Program-made: the position numbers and the translations under genes
Notes under the pieces: model-generated
The model's input: the letters and a program-made list of their open reading frames with translations, nothing else
Told to the model about the DNA's origin: nothing
Database searches by the model: none
Shown: positions 13,382 to 21,700 of the stretch, one piece after another
Layout: every line of letters begins with the position of its first letter
How positions within the stretch are numbered: the stretch's first letter is position 1
Source of the DNA: VRUE01 sp963748075
GTDB lineage: Bacteria; Actinomycetota; Thermoleophilia; Solirubrobacterales; 70-9
DNA length: 25,194 nucleotides
Direction of reading: 5' to 3'
Assembly: GCA_963748075.1 (NCBI GenBank)
Contig: CAVVHQ010000036.1
Span: 1 to 25,194 of the forward strand

Positions 13382-13387
13382 TATCCT
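13382..13387 (+). promoter_or_regulatory. putative -10 hexamer for rplY
   Basis: TATCCT lies 10 bases before the rplY ATG at 13398. The divergent gap to the ABC1 kinase gene is short, so the opposing promoter must overlap this one. Confidence 0.35.
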
Positions 13388-13397
13388 CTCCCGTCCG

Positions 13398-14096
13398 ATG
13401 GCTCGCGGACGCGAAAAGCTGGAAGCGGCTCCCCGCGGGGAGTTTGGCTCGCGCAGCTCCCGCCGCCTGCGCAGCGGGGGACTGGTGCCCGGCGTCGTCT
13501 ACGGCGGCGGCGCCGAGGCGCGCCCGTTCCAGGTCGCCGAGCGCGACGTTCGCAGCGTGCTGGCCGGCGGCCAGGCGCTGTTCGACCTCGAGCTGGACGG
13601 CGCGAAAGCCGTGCCGGTCGTCGTCAAGGAGCAGCAGCTGCACCCGGTGCGCGGCCACCTCCAGCACATCGATCTGCAGGAAGTGAAGCTGGACGAGGAG
13701 ATCCAGGCCGAGGTGGCGATCGAGCTGGAGGGCGCCGAGGGCGCGCCCGGCGTCAAAGAGGGGGGAGTGCTCGAGCACGTCACCCGCGAGATCACCGTCG
13801 AAGCGCTGCCGGCCGAGATCCCCGAGCGGCTCGTCGCGGACGTCTCCGAGATGGAGATCAACGACACCCTGCAGCTCTCCTCGCTGCCGGTGCCGGAGGG
13901 CGTCCGGTTCGTCGCCGACGAGCCCGAGGAGGTCACGATCGCGACCCTCTCGCCACCCCGCGTCGAGGAGGAGCCCGAGCCCGCCGTCGAGGAGGAGGCC
14001 GAGCTGGTCGGCGAGGAGGGCGAGGCTCCGGCCGCCGAGGAGGAGGGCGGCGAGGAGGCCGAGGGCGAGGAGTCCGGCGAGCCGGGCGGGGAGTAG
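13398..14096 (+). CDS. rplY: 50S ribosomal protein L25/general stress protein Ctc
   Basis: The 232-aa product is a two-domain L25 (Ctc/TL5 type) that binds 5S rRNA in the large ribosomal subunit. The N-terminal domain (about 1-95) has the typical SRRLRSGGLVPGVVYGGG and ends at HPVRGHLQHIDLQEV. The C-terminal beta domain (about 96-185) includes EGAPGVKEGGVLEHVTREITVEALP and LQLSSLPVPEGVRF. A strongly acidic, low-complexity tail of about 45 Glu/Gly/Ala-rich residues follows, as in many actinobacterial L25 proteins but long here. ATG 13398 gives the usual N-terminus; the frame is open upstream to 13350 without similarity. pth follows after 5 bases, the conserved order. Confidence 0.93.
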   Translation: MARGREKLEAAPRGEFGSRSSRRLRSGGLVPGVVYGGGAEARPFQVAERDVRSVLAGGQALFDLELDGAKAVPVVVKEQQLHPVRGHLQHIDLQEVKLDEEIQAEVAIELEGAEGAPGVKEGGVLEHVTREITVEALPAEIPERLVADVSEMEINDTLQLSSLPVPEGVRFVADEPEEVTIATLSPPRVEEEPEPAVEEEAELVGEEGEAPAAEEEGGEEAEGEESGEPGGE

Positions 14097-14101
14097 TCCT
14101 C

Positions 14102-14704
14102 CTGTCGATCTTCCGCCGCCGCGCTGCGCGCGGCGAGGGCACGGACGGGGATCGCATCCTGGTCGTCGGGCTCGGAAATCCCGGTCCCGAGCACGCCGGC
14201 AGCCGCCACAACGTCGGCTTCGAGGTCGGCGAGGAGCTGGCGCGGCGCTGGCAGCTGCCGCGGGCGAAGAAGCGCTTCGGCGGCTCGATCGCCGAAGGGC
14301 GGACCCGGCCCGGCGGGCCGCGCGTCGCTCTGCTGCTGCCGCAGACCTACATGAACGCCTCCGGCGACTCGGCCGGCCCGGCGCGCGGCTCGCTGAAGGC
14401 GCCGCTCGACCGGGTGGTGGTCCTGCACGACGAGATCGACCTGCCGTTCGGCGAGGTGCAGAGCCGGCTCGGCGGCGGCCTCGCCGGCCACAACGGCCTC
14501 AAGAGCCTCAAGCGCGGCCTCGGCGGCGCCGACTTCTGGCGGGTCCGGGTCGGCATCGGGCGGCCCGGCTCGACCGACCCCGAGGTCGTCGCCTCCTACG
14601 TGCTGGGGCGCTTCCGCGAGCCGCGCGCCGAGGTCGAGGCGCTGGTCGGCCGCGCCGCCGACCAGGCCGAGCGCTTGGTCGAGCAGCTAGGTTCCGAAGG
14701 ATGA
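14102..14704 (+). CDS. pth: peptidyl-tRNA hydrolase, probable CTG start
   Basis: The enzyme of about 200 aa releases peptides from stalled peptidyl-tRNA so the tRNA can be reused. Active-site residues are all visible: Asn in VVGLGNPG, the catalytic His in SRHNVGF near residue 36, Asn in TYMNASG, Asp in HDEIDLPFG and Asn in GLAGHNGLKSL. There is no in-frame ATG, GTG or TTG between the upstream rplY coding region and VVGLGNPG. The best candidate is CTG 14102, preceded by GGGGAG at 14087-14092 and lying 5 bases after the rplY stop, which suggests translational coupling. Alternatives are a start far upstream within rplY, which is unlikely, or a local sequence error. The stop overlaps the next start (ATGA). 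Confidence 0.88.
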   Translation: MSIFRRRAARGEGTDGDRILVVGLGNPGPEHAGSRHNVGFEVGEELARRWQLPRAKKRFGGSIAEGRTRPGGPRVALLLPQTYMNASGDSAGPARGSLKAPLDRVVVLHDEIDLPFGEVQSRLGGGLAGHNGLKSLKRGLGGADFWRVRVGIGRPGSTDPEVVASYVLGRFREPRAEVEALVGRAADQAERLVEQLGSEG

Positions 14705-15468
14705 GCGGCGAGGGCGGATCCGAGCGCACCTCCTACGAGGTGGACTCCGCGGGCGTCGCGCTGCTGCGCCTGCGGCGGCCCGAGGCCCGCAACGCGATCG
14801 ACACGCAGATGCTGGTCGAGATGCTCGAGCACCTCGCGGTCGCCCGGGCCGACGAGGCGGTCCGCGTGCTCGTGGTCAGCTCCTCGGACCCGATGGGCCT
14901 CTCGGCGGGCGCCGACGTCAAGGAGCCGCTCGACGAGGCGGGCCAGGTCCGCCGCATGCAGCTCTTCGCCGACCTCTACGACGCGATCGCCGCCTTCCCG
15001 AAGCCGACCGTCGCGGCCTGCCACGGCGACGTGGTCGGCGGCGGGGCGGAGATCGCCGTCGCCTGCGACATGCGGGTCGGCGGCGCCAACCTGCGGCTGC
15101 GCTTCCCCGGCGCGGCGCTCGGCGTCCCGGTCGGGCCGGCGCGCCTGGTCAGCCTCTGCGGTCTGGCGACCGCCAAGTACCTGCTGCTCTCCTCGCGCAC
15201 CGTCGGCGCCGACGAGGCGCTGCGCCTCGGCCTCGTCAACCGCGTCGCCCCGACCGCGACCACCGAGGGGGCGGCGCTCGAGCTGGCCGCCTCGGTCGCC
15301 GCCCACCCGCCCGAGGCGGTTGCCCGCCTGAAGCGGATGCTGCACGAGTGGGACGACGTCGAGGGCCGCTCCCGCGCCGAGGGCGAGGGCCAGGTGGAAT
15401 GGGCTCGCAGGGCCCCGGCCTGCCCCAGCGGTAGAAGTGCCGTCGCCAAGCGGCCCATATGGGACTAA
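14701..15468 (+). CDS. enoyl-CoA hydratase/isomerase (crotonase) family protein
   Basis: The 255-aa product has the crotonase fold. It has the RPEARNAID segment, the first oxyanion-hole region SAGADVKE near residues 63-70 and the second, HGDVVGGGAEIAVACDMRV, near 103-121. The family acts on acyl-CoA thioesters in fatty-acid or amino-acid breakdown. The Glu in GGGAEI corresponds to the first catalytic Glu of classical hydratases, but the second (PE in the usual QPEI/LG motif) is replaced by Gly in FPGAALG. Ordinary hydration is therefore doubtful, and isomerase or another crotonase reaction is more plausible. It overlaps pth by 4 bases. The last ~20 residues look unlike the family and might reflect a late frameshift, which I cannot prove. 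Confidence 0.85.
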   Translation: MSGEGGSERTSYEVDSAGVALLRLRRPEARNAIDTQMLVEMLEHLAVARADEAVRVLVVSSSDPMGLSAGADVKEPLDEAGQVRRMQLFADLYDAIAAFPKPTVAACHGDVVGGGAEIAVACDMRVGGANLRLRFPGAALGVPVGPARLVSLCGLATAKYLLLSSRTVGADEALRLGLVNRVAPTATTEGAALELAASVAAHPPEAVARLKRMLHEWDDVEGRSRAEGEGQVEWARRAPACPSGRSAVAKRPIWD

Positions 15469-15497
15469 TCTCGGCACGTAGCTGGAAGAATGTGCGC

Positions 15498-16493
15498 ATG
15501 CTGACCGTGGCCGTCACCGGCCCCACCGGGGAGATCGGCAGGTCGTTCGTCGCGGCGCTGGAGCGGGCGCCCGAGGTGGAACGGGTGATCGGGATGGCGC
15601 GGCGCTACTTCGACCCGAGCGCCCACGGCTGGGAGAAGGTCGAGTACCGGCGCGGCGACATCCTCGACCGCGAGTCGGTCGAGGAGCTGGTCGAGGACGC
15701 CGACGTCGTCGTCCACCTCGCCTTCGCGATCGTCGCCGGGCGCGGCGAGACCCGCGAGATCAACCTGACCGGCTCGCGCAACGTCTTCGAAGCGACGGCC
15801 GCTGCGGGCGCCAAGCGGCTCGTCTACACCTCGTCGGTCGCCGCCTACGGCTTCCATCGGGATCTGCCCCGGCTGATCGACGAGGACGAGCCGACGCGGG
15901 GGACCGAGCGCCATCCCTACTCCGCTCACAAGGCCGCCGTGGAGAAGGAGCTGGAAGAGGTGCTCGAGGGATCGGCGACCGACACCTACATCTTCCGCCC
16001 CTGCATCGTCGCCGGGCCGGACGCGACCCTGCTGCTCGACCTGATTCCGATGCTGGCGCTCGGGCGGAGGATCCCCAGCCCGCTGCGCTGGGCGCTCCGC
16101 AGGGTGCCCGAGCTGCGACCGGTGCTGCCCGACCCCGGCGTGCCCTTCCAGCTCGTCCACCAGGACGACGTCGCCGTGGCGCTCGCCGCCGCTGTGCTCG
16201 GCCAAGGCGACCCCGGCGTCTACAACCTGGCCGGGCCGGGGGAGCTGACGATCTCCGACCTCGCCCACGAGCTGGGCTGGCACACCGTGCCGGCGCCGCA
16301 GCTCGCGGTCGGCGCCGCCGCCGAGGCGGTCGCCCTGATGCCATTCCTGCCCGACGAGGCGGCCTGGATCGAGGCGGTGCGCCGACCGATGCTGATGGAC
16401 ACCTCGCGCGCCCGCCGCAAGCTGCACTGGATGCCGCAGCATGGCGCCCGCGAGACGCTGCGGGACATGATCGCGGCAGTCCGCTCCAGGTAA
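15498..16493 (+). CDS. NAD-dependent epimerase/dehydratase family protein
   Basis: The 331-aa product is an extended short-chain dehydrogenase/reductase. The Rossmann motif GPTGEIG is at residues 8-14, DVVVHLAF near 70, a Ser of the active site in VYTSSVAAYG near 112-121, and the catalytic Tyr-Lys pair in YSAHKAAVEKEL near 144. The C-terminal part (VHQDDVAVALAAAV, GVYNLAGPGELTISDLA) is the substrate-binding region typical of nucleotide-sugar epimerases and related reductases. The substrate is unknown. The start ATG 15498 is preceded by GGAAG about 8 bases upstream and gives the standard N-terminus; ATG 15459 would add 13 residues overlapping the crotonase gene. Proximity to an OafA-like acyltransferase could point to cell-surface glycan work, but that is inference. 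Confidence 0.88.
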   Translation: MLTVAVTGPTGEIGRSFVAALERAPEVERVIGMARRYFDPSAHGWEKVEYRRGDILDRESVEELVEDADVVVHLAFAIVAGRGETREINLTGSRNVFEATAAAGAKRLVYTSSVAAYGFHRDLPRLIDEDEPTRGTERHPYSAHKAAVEKELEEVLEGSATDTYIFRPCIVAGPDATLLLDLIPMLALGRRIPSPLRWALRRVPELRPVLPDPGVPFQLVHQDDVAVALAAAVLGQGDPGVYNLAGPGELTISDLAHELGWHTVPAPQLAVGAAAEAVALMPFLPDEAAWIEAVRRPMLMDTSRARRKLHWMPQHGARETLRDMIAAVRSR

Positions 16494-16534
16494 GGGGTAG
16501 TCCCCGACGCGGCACCGGCGGCGAGCCGCCCGTC

Positions 16535-16540
16535 TACCAT
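16535..16540 (+). promoter_or_regulatory. putative -10 hexamer for the acyltransferase locus
   Basis: TACCAT lies 9 bases before the ATG at 16550, in the short gap after the epimerase gene. No Shine-Dalgarno is seen. Confidence 0.3.
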
Positions 16541-16549
16541 TTAAGCGGC

Positions 16550-18570
16550 ATGCCTGAACCAATCAGGCGCAGCCAGCGCTACATGCCCGGCTGGACGGGC
16601 TGCGAGCGGTGGCCGTGCTCGTCGTATCGCCTACCACCTCGGCTTCGCCTGGGCGCCCGGCGGGCTGCTCGGGGTGGGCGTCTTCTTCACGCTCAGCGGC
16701 TACCTGATCACCGACCTGCTGCTCGCCCAGGTGGCGCGCAGCGGCCGGATCGACCTGGGCGGCTTCTGGCTAGGCGCGGGCGCGGCGCCTGCTGCCGGCC
16801 TTTCGTGATGCTGGTCGTGGTGACGGCCTGGGTGACCGTGTTCGGCCCCGCGCAGCCGTCCGCAGTTCAGCGGAAGCGGTGGCGGCGGCGGCGCTATACG
16901 TGAGCAACTGGCAGCTGATCCTCCAGCACGTCTCCTACTTCGCCGCCTTCGGCCCGCTGTCGCCGCTCAACCACCTCTGGTCGCTGGCGGTCGAGGAGCA
17001 GTTCTACATCGTCTGGCCCTTCCTGCTGCTGCTCGGCGTCACCTCGTCCGCGAGGCGAACCGCGCTGGGGCATGCGAGCCGCGGCTGGCCGCCGTGACCG
17101 TTGTGTTGGCGATGGCCTCGGCGGTCGACGATGGCGGTGCTCTACCACCCCAGCCTCGACCCCTCGCGCGTCTACTACGGGACCGACACGCGCGCCTGCG
17201 AGCTGCTCGCCGGCGCGGCGCTGGCGATGGTCTGGCCGAGCCGCCGGCTGCACGGCGGGGATCGCGGCCGGCGCGCGGCGCGTGCTCGACGGGCTCGGCA
17301 TCGCTCGGTCTGCTCGGCATCGGTCTGCTGGTCTGGCAGACCAGCGAGTTCTCGCCGTTCCTCTACCAGAGGCGGCTTCGTCCTGCTGGCGATCTGCGAC
17401 CGTCGCTCGTCGTCGCGGCGCTCGCCCACCCGGCCTGCCGGCTCGGGCGTCGTGCTCGGCTGGGCGCCGCTGCGCTGGATCGGCGTGCGCTCCTACGGCA
17501 TCTACCTCTGGCACTTCCCGATCATCGTCCTGACCACGCCGAGCGGCGTCCACCAGACCGACCTGCTGCGCGACGCCCTCCAGGTGGCGGCGACCTTCGG
17601 CGTCGCGGCGCTCTCCTGGCGGTACGTCGAGCAGCCGGTACGCCACGGCGCTCTCGGCCGCCTCTGGGGGCGCCTCAGGTCGGGTGAGTGGCGGCCGCAG
17701 GCGATCCGCGGCGCGGCTGGGCGGTGGCGATGGCCTCCTTCGCGATGCTCGCGATCGCCGCCGTCGGGCTGGCCGGAGTGGGCGCCGCCCCCGCCGGGCC
17801 GGCGCTCGCCTCGCAGAGCGGCGGCAGCCTGACCGTCCGCACGGCGGACAGCGGCGAGCCGGTGTCCGCAGGCCTCGCCCATCCCGGGCGCAGCTCCTGC
17901 CGCGCCGTCGTCTACATCGGCGACTCGACCTCCGAGGGCCTCACCTCGCACGAATACCTGCCGCGCCGCTATGAGCGGATCGAAGCCCGCTACGCGCACG
18001 TCGGCGCCACCGTCCAGCACTACGAGATCTCCGGCGCCCGCTCGATCGTCGAGACCTACGAAGGCGAACCGAACGCCGAGGAAGCGGCGCAGCGCTGGAA
18101 CCGGGCCGGGTACCGCGGCTGCTGGGTGCTGGGGCTCGGCACCAACGACGCCGCTGACGTCGACGTCGGCTCGAACGTCGAGATGAAGGAACGGAGTCAA
18201 CCGGATGATGTCGGCGATCGGCGGCCAGCCGGTGATGTGGGTCAATGTCAAGTCGCTGGAAGGAAGCGGGCCCTACGCGGATCAGAACATGCGGCTCTGG
18301 GACGAGGCCCTGCGCGAAGCCTGCGCCCGCTACCCGAACATGCGGATCTTCGACTGGGCCGCAGTCGTCAAGGACGAGTGGTTCATCGACGACGGCATCC
18401 ACTTCACCTCGCCCGGCTACAAGGCCAGCGCGCTGCTGATCGCCCGCGCCCTGGCCCAGGCCTTCCCGGACGGCGCAGCCGTCAGCCCTGGCTGCGTGGT
18501 GCACGAGAAGCTCAAGACTCACCGTTCGCACCACCGGGGCGGGCGGGGGACGCGCGGCCACGGCGTCTGA
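16550..18570 (+). pseudogene. OafA-like acyltransferase_3 plus SGNH protein, multiply frameshifted
   Basis: Read across frames, the locus encodes a membrane O-acyltransferase of about 670 aa with a C-terminal SGNH hydrolase domain, the layout of proteins that acetylate cell-surface glycans. Recognisable pieces in changing frames are: the start PEPIRRSQRYMPG; LDGLRAVAVLVV (16591); AYHLGFAWAPGG through FFTLSGYLITD (from about 16629); FVMLVVVTAWVTVFG; SNWQLILQHVS and NHLWSLAVEEQFYIVWP (16879-17040); LLAGAALAMVW; RWIGVRSYGIYLWHFPIIV (near 17475); and, in the SGNH part, YIGDSTSEG (near 17920), GLGTNDAADVD and DDGIHFTSPGYKAS (near 18390). At least eight shifts are needed. The conserved residues survive, so the damage is recent or artefactual. 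As read it cannot make one protein. It separates pth from mfd, which are usually neighbours. Confidence 0.85.
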
Positions 18571-18573
18571 GAA

Positions 18574-18686
18574 GGGCCTATCCCGGTAGGGGTGGAACGT
18601 CTTGTACTTTTTCTGCGGCGACGCCCGCGGACAGTAGCTAACTGTCTTCGGAAAAAGTTAAGTGGAACCCCTGCCGGGATAGGACT
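18574..18686. repeat. palindromic element A2 (107-bp core)
   Basis: The core runs from 18577 to 18683. Terminal arms CCTATCCCGGTAGGGGT and ACCCCTGCCGGGATAGG pair with one wobble. Inside, TTTTTCTG pairs with CGGAAAAA, and GACAGT pairs with ACTGTC around AGCTA. Alignment to A1 needs no gaps. Where A1 has G-C in the terminal stem, A2 has A-T on both sides. GAAGGG precedes both copies. The element starts 4 bases after the acyltransferase stop and ends 18 bases before the mfd ATG. Confidence 0.85.
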
Positions 18687-18692
18687 TAACCT
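18687..18692 (+). promoter_or_regulatory. putative -10 hexamer for mfd
   Basis: TAACCT lies 9 bases before the mfd ATG at 18702, just outside element A2. If it is used, the -35 region of mfd lies within the right arm of the element. Confidence 0.35.
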
Positions 18693-18701
18693 GGATCGTC
18701 C

Positions 18702-21700
18702 ATGTCCCTGCAGCCCCTGCTGGAGATAGCCGCCGAGGATGAGCGCCTGCAGGCGCTCGGCGCCCGCCTGCGCGAGGCGGGCGGCGACGGGACGGAGACG
18801 GTTCCCGCTTCGGCGACCCTGCGGCCGCTGCTGTTGGCGACGCTGCTCGAAGACGAGCGCGGCCTGGCCGGCCGCCCGGCCCTGCTGGTCGGCGCCGACG
18901 ATCGCTCCGCCCGCGACCTGGCCGCCGACCTGCGCGCCTACCTGGCGCCGCGCCGGGTCCGCCTCTACCCCTCGCGCGGCACCGGCTACGCCTCGCACGT
19001 CATCCCGCCGCCGCACCTGGTCGGGTTGCGGATCGACGCGCTCGAGGCGCTGCGCGGGGACGAGGACGCGGTCGTCGTCGCCAGCGCCACGGCGCTCGCC
19101 GAGGCGGTTCCCGACGCCTCGCTGCGCCCCGCCGGCTTCTCGCTCTCGGTCGGCGAGGAGATCGACCTGGACGGGGCCGCCCGCGACCTCCTCGCCGCCG
19201 GCTACCAGCGGGTCGAGCAGGTCACCGAGCGCGGCCAGTTCGCGCTGCGCGGCGGCATCCTCGACGCCTTTCCGGCGACCGAGGAGCGCGCCGTGCGGAT
19301 CGAGCTGTTCGGCGACGAGATCGAGTCGATGCGCTGGTTCTCGACCTTCACCCAGCGCTCCCTGGGCGATGCCGAGCGGGTCGAGCTGGCGCCCGCCGCC
19401 GAGCTGGACCTCGAGCACCGCGAGCTGGCCGAGCTGGCGGCGATCGAGGCGACGGAGAAGGGGGAGGAGGCGCCGAGCCCGGTGGAGGTGCTCCCGCTGG
19501 AGCACTTCGGCGCGCCGCTCGACTTCGTCCCCGAGCGGGCCGCGACGATCCTCGTCGCCCCGGAGGAGATCGAGCCGGCCCTGCGCGACCACTGGGAGGA
19601 CGCGACCGCGGCCATGCACGCCGACGACGCCCGCCACCTCTACGTCGAGGTCACCGCGCCGCTCAGCGCCCGCGCCGTCCTCGCGCTGACCGGCACCGGC
19701 GATATGGAGGAGGATGCCTTCCGCGCCTCCCGCGCCGAGTCTCCGGCCCGCAGCATCGGCGAGGCCGAGGCGGAGTTGGAGAAGCTGGTCCGCTCCGGCT
19801 ACCGGACCGTGGTCGCCTTCGACAGCCGCGGCGAGGCGGAGCGCTCCCGCTACGGCCTCGAGCGGCTCGACGCCTCGTTGCTCGACGGCGGCCGCCTCTC
19901 CGCCGAGCCGGGCCTGGCCTTCGCCGAGGCGCGCCTGCGCGAGGGCTTCGTCAGCCCCGAGCTGCGGCTCGCCGTCTACCCGTTCCGCCGCCTCGTCCAC
20001 CGGCGCCGCCGCGCCGCCGAGCCCGCCGCCGCGGCCGGCCGCGGCCGGCTCGCCTTCAGCGACCTGCGGGTCGGCGACCACGTCGTGCACGAGGACCACG
20101 GCGTCGCTCGCTTCGCCGGCTTCGAGACGCGCCAGGTGGGCGGCGTCACCCGCGACTACCTCTACCTCGAATACAAGGGGGAGGACCGCGTCTACGTCCC
20201 CACCGACCAGCTCGCCAAGCTGAGCCGCTACGTCGGCGCCGGGGCCGAACCGGCCCTCTCGGCGCTGGGCGGCAAGCGCTGGGAGAACGTCAAGGCCCGC
20301 GCCCGCCGCGCCGCCGGCGCCCTGGCCGGCGAGCTGCTCAACCTCTACGCGGAGCGGCGGACCCGCAAGGGCCACCCCTTCCCGCCCGACGGCGAGTGGC
20401 AGCTCCAGATGGAGGCGGCTTTCCCCTACCGCGAGACCGCCGACCAGGTCGAGGCGATCGAGGCGGTCAAGGGCGACATGGAATCCGAGCAGCCAATGGA
20501 CCGGCTGCTCTGCGGCGACGTCGGCTTCGGCAAGACCGAGGTGGCGCTGCGCGCCGCGGTCAAGGCCGCCTCCGACGGCAAGCAGACGATGATGCTGGCG
20601 CCGACCACGATCCTCGCCCAGCAGCACTTCGGCACCTTCCGCGAGCGGCTCGCCGACCTGCCGTTCACCCTCGACTGGGTCTCGCGGCTGCGCAAGCCGG
20701 CCGACGTGAAGGAGGTGCTGAGGCGCTTCGAGGCGGGCGAGGTCGACGTGCTGATCGGCACCCACCGGCTGCTCTCGCGCGACGTCCGCGCCAGCGACCT
20801 CGGCCTGCTGATCGTCGACGAGGAGCAGCGCTTCGGCGTCAAGCAGAAGGAGCTGCTGCGCCAGCTGAAGCTGAAGGTCGACGTTCTGGCCCTCTCGGCG
20901 ACGCCGATCCCGCGCACGCTTCAGATCAGCCTCGCCGGGCTGCGCGACATCTCGACGATCGAGACGCCGCCGGAGGGTCGGCGCCCGGTTCGCACCTACG
21001 TCGGCCCCTACGACGAGGATCTGGTGCAGCGGGCGATCGAGCGCGAGTTGGAGCGCGACGGTCAGGTCTTCTTCCTCCACAACCGGATCGAGACGCTGCC
21101 CGAGGTGGCCGAGCGGCTGCGCTCGCTGGCTCCGCAAGCGCGCATCGCGGTTGCCCACGGCCAGATGGAGGAGGCCGAGCTGGAGGAGACGATGATGCGC
21201 TTCCTGCGCGGCGAGGCCGACTGCCTGGCGACGACGACGATCATCGAGTCGGGCCTCGACATCCCCACCGCCAACACGCTGATCGTCGAGCGCGCCGACC
21301 GGCTGGGGCTGGCCCAGGCCTACCAGATCCGCGGCCGGGTCGGCCGCTCGCGCGAGCGGGCCTTCGCTTACCTGCTCTACCCCTCGCCGCAGGCGCTGAC
21401 CGAGGAGGCGGCGGCGCGCCTCTCGACCCTCGCCGACCACACCGAGCTGGGCTCGGGCTTCAAGATCGCGATGCGCGATCTCGACATCCGCGGCGCCGGC
21501 GACCTGCTCGGCGACGAGCAGTCCGGCCACGTCGCCGCGGTCGGTTTCGAGCTCTACTGCCAGATGATCGATGAGGCGGTGGCCGAGGCAGGCGCCGCCG
21601 GCGAGGGCGGCGAGGAGGCGCCGGAGCCGCTGCGCTTCGACGTCCCGGTGGACGCCTACCTGCCGGCCTCCTTCATCCCCTTCGAGGCGGCGAAGATCGA

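Noticed and set aside
11824..13686. A 620-codon plus-strand open frame
   Set aside because: Antisense to the ABC1 kinase, whose catalytic motifs are unmistakable on the minus strand.
13289..14101. Upstream extension of the pth frame over 270 codons
   Set aside because: The extension is Arg/Gly-rich noise lying across rplY in another frame; Pth similarity begins only near 14150.
16550..18570. Phase variation of the acyltransferase by slippage
   Set aside because: The shifts are many and scattered and are not at a single homopolymer or short tandem repeat, so reversible switching is not supported.
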